24,088 nucleotides of DNA, from NCBI GenBank assembly GCA_043758125.1, contig JAYVOC010000154.1:1-24088 (forward strand), read 5' to 3'. This DNA comes from JANXSD01 sp043758125. Its GTDB lineage: Bacteria; Bacteroidota; Bacteroidia; AKYH767-A; OLB10. Positions 7,974-14,299 of this stretch are shown here, one piece after another. A program made the translations under genes and the position numbers. The notes beneath the pieces were generated by a model, which worked only from the letters and a program-made list of their open reading frames with translations, searched no databases and had not been told where the DNA came from. The number at the start of each line of letters is the position of its first letter. Position 1 is the first letter of the stretch.

Positions 7974-9536
7974 ATGCGAGCGTTAAAAACCAAATTGATA
8001 TTTCTTTTCTTCATTGGATGTGTCATATCGTTAAACGCACAAAAGCTACCCGATAATTGGTATAACCTAGACCTGAACACCGATAAAGTGATGGGCGTAA
8101 GTAGCAACAAAGCGTACGAAACAATTTTGAAAGGAAAGCCATCAAGAAAAGTAATTGTTGCTGTTATTGATGGAGGCGTAGAAGTGGACCATCCAGATTT
8201 AATAGAACATATTTGGACTAATATAAAAGAGATTCCTAATAATGGTATTGATGATGATAATAATGGATACGTGGATGACATTCATGGTTGGGATTTTATT
8301 GGTGGTAAAACAGAAGATGTTGAACACGATAATTTAGAGATCACTAGAATTTATAAAAAATATAAATCAGTGTTTGAAAATAATACCGAAGCCATAAAAC
8401 AAAATCCCGAACATTATAAATGGTATGTATTGGCGAAGAAAGAATATCTTAAAAAATATGCTGAGATAGAAAAAAAATTAAAGGATCAACAAGAGATACA
8501 ATCTTGGATGGAAAAAATGCAGGATCAAAATAAAGAAAGAAAAATCACCACTGATGATGTAAATAATTTTCCTGATGGCGATAGTTTATTACAACAATTT
8601 AAATTATCACTTTTTAAATCAATAGATAAAGGATTATCTTTTGAAGATGTTAAAAAAAATATTGACTCTCGATGTAAAATTTATAACAATCAATTGAATT
8701 ATAATTATAACTTGGATTATGATTCACGAAAAATTGTTGGCGATCATTATGATGATAGTTCAGAACGTAATTATGGCAACAATGAAGTAGAGGGCCCAGA
8801 GGCGAGTCACGGTACTCATGTTGCGGGAATTATTGGTGCGGTACGAAATAATAATCTAGGTGTAGATGGTGTTGCAGATAGTGTTTCAATTATGGTGTTA
8901 AGGGTTGTTCCTGATGGTGACGAACGTGATAAAGACATTGCAAACGCAATTCGTTATGCTGCCGAAAATGGAGCGAGTATTATTAACATGAGTTTTGGAA
9001 AATCATTTCCGTATGATAAAAATGCTGTAGATAATGCTGTTCGTTTTGCAGTAAGTAAGGATGTATTATTCATTCACGCTTCAGGTAATGAGAGCTTAAA
9101 TCTTGATAGTATTGGGAGACGATACCCAAATCCAGATTATGCAAATGGAAAAGGTAGTGCTAAATCAAACTGGATAGTTGTAGGAGCAGTTGCCGCTAGT
9201 GGAAATCCTGGTCCATTCTCAAATTATGGAAGGAAAAAAGTGGATGTTTTTGCACCTGGCGTTGCTATTAATTCAACAATACTTGATGGAAAATATGGGA
9301 AGAAAAATGGAACGAGTATGGCATGTCCCGTTGTTGCAGGTGTTGCTGCAATGATACGTTCTTATCATCCAGATTTAAGTGCTCGAAAAGTAAAAAAGAT
9401 TATTCTTAAAACAGTTTATAAACCAACCGAAACTGTTCCACAACCAGGAAATGATAAAGTAAAAATATCGTGGAAAAAACTTTGTAAAACTGCAGGAATT
9501 GTAAATGCATACAATGCTTTAAATTCTATTCGTTAA
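7974..9536 (+). CDS. Exported subtilisin-like (S8) serine peptidase
   Basis: 520 aa from the ATG at 7974. The frame stays open upstream to a GTG at 7860, but that 38-residue extension would put basic and polar residues before the signal peptide; starting at 7974 gives a clean signal peptide ending LNAQ (residue 23). Catalytic residues are all visible: D66 in VIDGGVEVDHPD, H279 in SHGTHVAG, oxyanion N372 in HASGN and S448 in NGTSMACP. The catalytic domain begins about 30 residues after the signal peptide, leaving no room for a normal inhibitor propeptide. Between D66 and H279 there is a charged, Lys/Glu-rich helical insertion (about 115-265). No T9SS or lipoprotein signal is seen, so it is probably periplasmic. 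The M1-like peptidase follows after 22 bases, suggesting one transcript. Confidence 0.93.
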   Translation: MRALKTKLIFLFFIGCVISLNAQKLPDNWYNLDLNTDKVMGVSSNKAYETILKGKPSRKVIVAVIDGGVEVDHPDLIEHIWTNIKEIPNNGIDDDNNGYVDDIHGWDFIGGKTEDVEHDNLEITRIYKKYKSVFENNTEAIKQNPEHYKWYVLAKKEYLKKYAEIEKKLKDQQEIQSWMEKMQDQNKERKITTDDVNNFPDGDSLLQQFKLSLFKSIDKGLSFEDVKKNIDSRCKIYNNQLNYNYNLDYDSRKIVGDHYDDSSERNYGNNEVEGPEASHGTHVAGIIGAVRNNNLGVDGVADSVSIMVLRVVPDGDERDKDIANAIRYAAENGASIINMSFGKSFPYDKNAVDNAVRFAVSKDVLFIHASGNESLNLDSIGRRYPNPDYANGKGSAKSNWIVVGAVAASGNPGPFSNYGRKKVDVFAPGVAINSTILDGKYGKKNGTSMACPVVAGVAAMIRSYHPDLSARKVKKIILKTVYKPTETVPQPGNDKVKISWKKLCKTAGIVNAYNALNSIR

Positions 9537-9558
9537 TTTTTATTTACACAAAAAAAGT

Positions 9559-11439
9559 ATGAGAATTGTATTGGTCGTTTTGAGTGTAATATTATTTCAT
9601 TCTGTTAGTGCTCAAACCATTTACATACCACGTGATGTAAAGGATGCTTTTCAACATGAAACACGTTCACTAAATGGTTCTCCTGGAAAAAATTATTGGC
9701 AGAATAATGCAAGTTACATCATCAATATTGAAACTACACCTCCATCAAGAATCATTAAAGGCGATGAGCAAATTGTGTATACAAACAATAGTCCTGATAC
9801 ATTAAAAAGTATTGTAGTGAGATTATTTCAAAACCAACACATTGCAAGTGCGCCAAAGGATGATGGAAATGATTCTAGTTATTATACCTCTGGGATTACC
9901 ATTAAATCATTTTCAATAAATGGAATACAAAAAAAATGGATCGATCCACAATTTAATATTACTGTTAAAGAAATTTTATTGGATAAGCCACTAATGCCAC
10001 ATGCATCTATCAATTTTAATTTTGATTGGACGTATGAAATTTCCACAAATGGTGATAGAGAAGGTATGATAGATTCTTCAACGTATTTCTGTGCGTATTT
10101 CTATCCACATATTGCAGTATATGATGATTTTGCAGGATGGAATCGTATTCCGTTTACAGGACGACAAGAATTCTATAATGATTTTTCTGATTATACGTTA
10201 AATGTTTCTGTTCCGGAAAAATATATTGTTTGGTCGACAGGAATGTTACAAAATGCAAATCAGTTATTAGAGAAAAAATACATTGATCGTTTAGATGAAT
10301 CAACAAAAACAGACAGTGTAATTCATATCATCACCAAACAAGATCTCCGAGAAGGAAATATCACGAAAAAAAATGCGCGAAATATTTGGACATGGAAAGC
10401 AGATTATATTCCAGATGTTGCATTTGGAATTAGTGATCATTATGTATGGGATGGAACAAGTATTTTAGTTGACTCGTTACGTCCGCGTGTTTATGTACAA
10501 GCTGCGTATAATGATACTGCATGGGATTTTCATCACGTAGCAAATGTTACAAGATATACTCTTGATTATTTATCAAATCAATCGCCGGGAGTTCCATATC
10601 CATATCCAAAGATGACAGTTATGCAAGGATACGCTGATGAAGAATATCCAATGATGGTGAACGATGCATCTTATGATACCTATCGTGAAATGCAATGGAC
10701 AACAAATCACGAAGTGATACATACTTACTTTCCATTTTATATGGGAACGAATGAAACACGGGCGGCATTTATGGATGAAGGATGGGCAACATTTTACGAA
10801 CTTCAAATGCAACTTGCAGAAATGCCTCGAGATACTGCAATAGATATCTTCACAAATTTTAGATTAAAAGGTTATACAAAAAATAAATCCCCAGAAGTGG
10901 CGATGCCAATTACAAGTCCATCGTACATGCTTACCGGTAGATCTTACAGTTATAATTCCTATAGTAAACCTGCATTAGCATATTTAGCATTGAAGGAGTT
11001 GTTGGGCGATGAAATGTTTAAAAAAGGATTGCAATATTATATGAAAATGTGGAATGGCAAACATCCTTTGCCGAATGATTTTTTTAATTGTGTTAATACA
11101 GCAACAGGACAGAATTTAGATTGGTTTTGGAATAATTGGTTTTACTCAAATAATTATATTGATGTTGGAATTAGTTCTGTAAAAGCAACGGATAAGAAAT
11201 ATTATATTACACTCAATAATGTTGGTGGATTTAGTGTGCCCATTGATTTAAAAGTAAATTATGCAGATGGAACGAATGAGATTATTCATAAGTCGCCAGC
11301 TATTTGGAAATTGAATTCAAAGAAAACAAGCATTCAATTTATTGCAAAAAATAAAATAAAATCATTGAATTTAGTAGAAGAGATATTTTTGGATTCAGAT
11401 ACGACGAATGATTCTTGGAAACCATTAAGTGAGAAATAG
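9559..11439 (+). CDS. Exported M1-family metallopeptidase
   Basis: 626 aa with a signal peptide ending VSAQ (residue 19). The zinc site of gluzincins is present: HEVIH at 384-388 and the third ligand E407 in MDEGWATF, exactly the HExxH-x18-E spacing of family M1. An N-terminal beta domain (about 50-230) precedes the thermolysin-like domain, and residues 535-610 form a small beta domain. In place of the aminopeptidase GAMEN motif there is QGYADEEYPMM (356-366), so the exopeptidase specificity of classical M1 enzymes may not apply. The gene directly follows the S8 peptidase gene; both products should reach the periplasm or cell surface and may act one after the other on protein substrates. The last residues do not form a recognisable T9SS domain. 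Confidence 0.92.
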   Translation: MRIVLVVLSVILFHSVSAQTIYIPRDVKDAFQHETRSLNGSPGKNYWQNNASYIINIETTPPSRIIKGDEQIVYTNNSPDTLKSIVVRLFQNQHIASAPKDDGNDSSYYTSGITIKSFSINGIQKKWIDPQFNITVKEILLDKPLMPHASINFNFDWTYEISTNGDREGMIDSSTYFCAYFYPHIAVYDDFAGWNRIPFTGRQEFYNDFSDYTLNVSVPEKYIVWSTGMLQNANQLLEKKYIDRLDESTKTDSVIHIITKQDLREGNITKKNARNIWTWKADYIPDVAFGISDHYVWDGTSILVDSLRPRVYVQAAYNDTAWDFHHVANVTRYTLDYLSNQSPGVPYPYPKMTVMQGYADEEYPMMVNDASYDTYREMQWTTNHEVIHTYFPFYMGTNETRAAFMDEGWATFYELQMQLAEMPRDTAIDIFTNFRLKGYTKNKSPEVAMPITSPSYMLTGRSYSYNSYSKPALAYLALKELLGDEMFKKGLQYYMKMWNGKHPLPNDFFNCVNTATGQNLDWFWNNWFYSNNYIDVGISSVKATDKKYYITLNNVGGFSVPIDLKVNYADGTNEIIHKSPAIWKLNSKKTSIQFIAKNKIKSLNLVEEIFLDSDTTNDSWKPLSEK

Positions 11440-11541
11440 TATTTTATTCTTAGTCGAAAAGTTTAAATTTGAATATGTGCTAACAAATTTCTTTATTTAT
11501 TGTTACTTTTATACCAACAATAAAATTTAAATTTAAGAGGT

Positions 11542-12177
11542 ATGTTACATTTACCATTAAATATCATTCAATCGTGGTCTAGATTTTATCGGGGCAATTT
11601 CGTGAATTGTTTGAGTGGATTTAAATCGGTTAGTTTGATAGGAACGATTAATAAAGAAGGCGACACGAATTTATCTGTATTTAGCAATATTGTTCATTTG
11701 GGCGCTGATCCGGCATTGATAGGATTCATTAATCGTCCGCGAGAAGCAGCTCCTCATACGTTAGCTAATATTGAAAGCATTGGTTGGTTTACGATTAATC
11801 ATATTCATCAAGAAATTATAGAACATGCTCATCAAACAAGTGCAAAGTATAATGAAGGTGAAAGCGAATTCGCAGCTGTTGGATTAACGCCTGAATGGCA
11901 TGCGGAAATTCCAGTACCTTACGTGAAAGAGAGCTTAGTGAAATACGCATTGCAATTAGTGGAAGTTGTTCCGATAAAACATAACAATACTTTTTTAGTG
12001 ATAGGTGCTTTAAAAGAAGCATGGATTGATGATTCTATTTTAGAAGAGGATGGTTTTCTCTCATTAGAACGAGCAGGAAGCATTACTTCATTAGGTGTTG
12101 ATGGATATTATGAAACTAAACGATTGGTGCGATATGCTTATGCAAAGCCCGACAGCGCACCTCGCGAAATACCTTAG
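11542..12177 (+). CDS. Flavin reductase-like, FMN-binding split barrel protein
   Basis: 211 aa, cytoplasmic, no signal peptide. The segment SVSLIGTINKEGDTNLSVFS near residues 29-48, followed by DPALIGFINRP and HTLANIESIGWFTIN, is the pattern of the flavin-reductase-like split-barrel family, where the first part contributes to FMN phosphate binding. Such proteins bind FMN and often transfer electrons from NAD(P)H to flavin or to a partner oxygenase; no partner is encoded here, so the physiological reaction is open. AAGAGG six bases before the ATG is a possible but atypical ribosome binding site for this phylum. The next gene, rpiB, lies 41 bases downstream with its own promoter box. Confidence 0.85.
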   Translation: MLHLPLNIIQSWSRFYRGNFVNCLSGFKSVSLIGTINKEGDTNLSVFSNIVHLGADPALIGFINRPREAAPHTLANIESIGWFTINHIHQEIIEHAHQTSAKYNEGESEFAAVGLTPEWHAEIPVPYVKESLVKYALQLVEVVPIKHNNTFLVIGALKEAWIDDSILEEDGFLSLERAGSITSLGVDGYYETKRLVRYAYAKPDSAPREIP

Positions 12178-12206
12178 GAAGAGATCGCTCTTGAATTTAT
12201 ATTTCC

Positions 12207-12214
12207 TATTTTTG
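12207..12214 (+). promoter_or_regulatory. -7 box of rpiB, near-leaderless
   Basis: TATTTTTG is an exact TAnnTTTG box. Only four bases (AAGT) separate it from the ATG at 12219, so transcription should begin at or within a few bases of the start codon. Confidence 0.55.
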
Positions 12215-12218
12215 AAGT

Positions 12219-12659
12219 ATGAAAATAATCATCGGCTCTGACCACGCAGGATTTGAAATGAAAGAAATGCTAAAAAGTTTTCTTGAAAAATCTGGGCATT
12301 CAATTTTAGATAAAGGAACATACAGTTTAGAAAGTACCGACTATCCCGATTATGCACATGCCGTTGCAACAGCTGTAGAAAATGCAAAAGACACACTTGG
12401 AATTTTATTATGTGGAAGTGCAAATGGCGTTTGTATCACAGCAAATAAACATCAAGGAATTCGTGCTGCATTATGCTGGACAGAAGAAGTTGCTCATTTA
12501 GCAAAAGCACATAATGATGCAAATATAATTGGGATTCCCGCTCGTTTTGTTAGTAATGAATTAGCACAAAAAATGGTTACAATATTTTTAGCTACTCCAT
12601 TTGAAGGTGGTCGACATTTGAGGAGAGTTGAGAAAATTGCTTGTGGCCAAGGTGAATAA
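12219..12659 (+). CDS. rpiB: Ribose-5-phosphate isomerase B
   Basis: 146 aa, the usual length of RpiB. It interconverts ribose 5-phosphate and ribulose 5-phosphate in the pentose phosphate pathway, in the cytoplasm. The N-terminal IIIGSDHAGFEMKE (residues 3-16) with H10, the catalytic cysteine C65 in GILLCGSANGV, the anion hole and NKHQGIRAALC, and H98/N99 in KAHNDANI match the family. The GSANG form replaces the GTGIG of the E. coli enzyme, a variation I associate with Bacteroidota. The start is fixed by the ATG directly after the -7 box. The repeat array begins three bases after the stop codon, and no separate terminator is seen. Confidence 0.95.
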   Translation: MKIIIGSDHAGFEMKEMLKSFLEKSGHSILDKGTYSLESTDYPDYAHAVATAVENAKDTLGILLCGSANGVCITANKHQGIRAALCWTEEVAHLAKAHNDANIIGIPARFVSNELAQKMVTIFLATPFEGGRHLRRVEKIACGQGE

Positions 12660-12662
12660 TCT

Positions 12663-12895
12663 TGAACAGGATTAGGATATTGTTGTTTTGAACAGGATTA
12701 GGATCTTGCTGTTTTGAACAGGATTAAAGGGATTTTTAGGATTGACAGGATTAGGATATTGTTGTTTTGAACAGGATTAAAAGGATTTTTAGGATTAACA
12801 GGATTAGGTTATTGTTGTCATTATTAGGATTAGGATATTGTTGTTTTGAACAGGATTAAAAGGATTTTTAGGATTAACAGGATTGATAGGATTTA
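12663..12895 (+). repeat. Upstream GGATT array of the GxxExxY element
   Basis: A tandem degenerate array with, by my count, 16 GGATT words. Five copies of TTGAACAGGATTA have their GAACAGG at 12664, 12690, 12716, 12769 and 12848. The spacings of 26, 26, 53 and 79 are close to one, one, two and three times 26. Two unit types alternate: a short one ending in GGATATTGTTGTTT and a long one with AAAAGGATTTTTAGGATTAACAGG. The array starts three bases after the rpiB stop and ends 57 bases before the GxxExxY start. TTGAACAGGATT is the exact reverse complement of the AATCCTGTTCAA word in the downstream array. Confidence 0.9.
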
Positions 12896-12917
12896 GTAAT
12901 AGTTAAGAAAATAAATA

Positions 12918-12926
12918 TATTTTTTG
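12918..12926 (+). promoter_or_regulatory. Possible -7 box of the GxxExxY gene
   Basis: TATTTTTTG resembles TAnnTTTG with one extra T and lies 26 bases before the ATG at 12953, in the short unique segment between array and gene. Weak. Confidence 0.25.
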
Positions 12927-12952
12927 ATAAACAGTTTTTAAATACAATTATT

Positions 12953-13354
12953 ATGGAAATTAATGAAATTACGCGTAGGATAATCGGTTGTGCAATGGAG
13001 GTGCACAAAATAATTGGTAATGGTTTTCAAGAAGTAATTTATCAGCGAGCATTAGAAGTTGAATTCGCTATTAATGATTTGCATTTCGAACGTGAAAAAG
13101 AAATGTCAATTTATTACAAGGAAGTGCTAATTGGTACAAGAAGAGTAGATTTTTTTATTGAGGAATGCGTTATGGTAGAACTTAAAGCGGTAGTAAAAAT
13201 CGAGGAGGTACATAAAACACAAGCAATAAATTATCTGGAGACCTACAATATTGCAGATGGATTATTACTCAATTTTGGCGGACTTAGTTTAGAGTATAAA
13301 AGATTGTATAATAAAAACCTTGCTTCTCCTTACTTAAACGCTAAAAATAAATAA
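12953..13354 (+). CDS. GxxExxY family PD-(D/E)XK-fold protein
   Basis: 133 aa, cytoplasmic. The family-naming motif is GFQEVIY (G24, E27, Y30), preceded by EVHKIIGNG. The nuclease-fold core is visible: D66 in RRVDFFIE, then E76-x-K78 in MVELKAV, and Q90 in HKTQAINYLE, the arrangement of PD-(D/E)XK nucleases. All putative metal and catalytic residues are kept, so the protein may be an active nuclease; no member that I know of has a settled function. Codon and base use look like the rest of the window. The gene is bracketed by repeat arrays in opposite orientation (12663-12895 and 13373-13948) and the whole block fills the space between the rpiB and thioredoxin stop codons. The obvious inference is that protein and repeats work together, as with RAYT proteins and REP sequences. 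Confidence 0.9.
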   Translation: MEINEITRRIIGCAMEVHKIIGNGFQEVIYQRALEVEFAINDLHFEREKEMSIYYKEVLIGTRRVDFFIEECVMVELKAVVKIEEVHKTQAINYLETYNIADGLLLNFGGLSLEYKRLYNKNLASPYLNAKNK

Positions 13355-13372
13355 TTTTTTCTTTAAAATTTA

Positions 13373-13948
13373 AATCCTGCAAATCGTGTTCAAGAAAAAT
13401 CCTGCAAATCATTTTAATCTTTTTAATCCTGTTCAAGAAAAAAAATTCTGCAAATCATTTTAATCCTGCAAATCGTTTTTAATTCTATAAATCGTGTTCA
13501 AGATTAATCCTCCAAATCGTGTTCAAGAAAAATTCTGCAAATCATTTTAATCCTGCAAATCGTTTTTAATTCTATAAATCGTGTTCAAGATTAATCCCTT
13601 AAATCCTGTTCAAGAAAAACCCTGCAAATCATTTTAATCTTTTTAATCCTGTTCAAGAAAAAAATCCTGCAAATCAATTTTTAATCCTTTGAATCATGTT
13701 CAAATTTAAATCCTGCAAATCAATTTTTAATCCCTTAAATCCTGTTCAAGAAAAAAATCCTGCAAATCATTTTTAATCCTTTAAATCCTGTTCAAGAAAA
13801 AAAATCCTGCAAATCGTTTTTAATTCTATAAATCCTGTTCAAGAAAAATCCTGCAAATCATTTTAATCTTTTTAATCCTGTTCAAGAAAAAAAATCCTGC
13901 AAATCAATTTAATCCTCTAAATCGTGTTCAAGAAAAGTAGCGTTCAAG
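13373..13948 (-). repeat. Downstream AATCC array of the GxxExxY element
   Basis: About 575 bases of degenerate tandem repeats. The unit reads AATCCTGCAAATC, then ATTTTTAATCCTTTAAATCC, then TGTTCAAGAAAAA. By my count the word GTTCAA begins at 13388, 13431, 13496, 13521, 13583, 13608, 13651, 13698, 13744, 13790, 13837, 13880 and 13926, plus a last partial copy at 13942. Most spacings are 43-47; two of 25 each follow a long one of 62-65, so each pair again equals about two units. No part has the unique spacers of a CRISPR. It ends a few bases before the thioredoxin stop codon. The orientation is opposite to the upstream array. Confidence 0.9.
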
Positions 13949-13952
13949 ACAC

Positions 13953-14276
13953 CTAAACAAACTCCAATACTTTTTTTTCCATTTCTCCTATAAGCATAAA
14001 CCCTGGCATTCTCCATTGAAGTTCACCCTCTTTAAAGATCATTAAAGTGGGTACACTCATCATGCTATAATGTTTTTTTAATTCAGGATGATCATCGATA
14101 TCAAGTTTAACAATGCTTGCTTTGTTGTTAAGTCTTTGTTCTAATTCAATTAAAATTTCATCAAGGAATTTGCAAGGCTCACACCATGTAGCATAAAAAT
14201 CGACTAGTACTGGTTTATTGTTTGATACTGCCTTAATAAAAGCGTCAACTGTTAAAGGTCCTGCTAAGTATTCCAT
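13953..14276 (-). CDS. Thioredoxin
   Basis: 107 aa, the normal thioredoxin length, cytoplasmic, no signal peptide. The redox motif is WCEPC (C32 and C35), with Glu instead of the usual Gly after the first cysteine, and the cis-proline is P76 in MSVPTLMIF. VDFYATWCEPCK and the PGF near residue 91 confirm the fold. It should reduce protein disulfides using thioredoxin reductase, which is not encoded here. The E in the active site could shift the redox potential. The gene lies 23 bases after uvrC but has its own exact -7 box four bases before its ATG. It converges with the GxxExxY gene; the downstream array ends beside its stop codon and no stem-loop terminator is visible. Confidence 0.93.
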   Translation of the reverse strand: MEYLAGPLTVDAFIKAVSNNKPVLVDFYATWCEPCKFLDEILIELEQRLNNKASIVKLDIDDHPELKKHYSMMSVPTLMIFKEGELQWRMPGFMLIGEMEKKVLEFV

Positions 14277-14280
14277 TTTA

Positions 14281-14288
14281 CAAAAGTA
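14281..14288 (-). promoter_or_regulatory. -7 box of the thioredoxin gene, near-leaderless
   Basis: On the minus strand TACTTTTG, an exact TAnnTTTG box, is followed by four bases (TAAA) and the ATG. It sits in the 23-base gap behind uvrC, so thioredoxin can be transcribed apart from the uvrC series. Confidence 0.55.
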
Positions 14289-14299
14289 AGAAGTAAAAA

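Noticed and set aside
11465..11490. AAATTTG/CAAATTT stem after the M1 peptidase as a terminator.
   Set aside because: Only seven A/T-rich pairs around a 12-base loop, no real T run, and AAATTT is common in this DNA.
13373..13948. CRISPR array.
   Set aside because: The units are degenerate and the segments between shared words are themselves repeats, not unique spacers; there are no cas genes.
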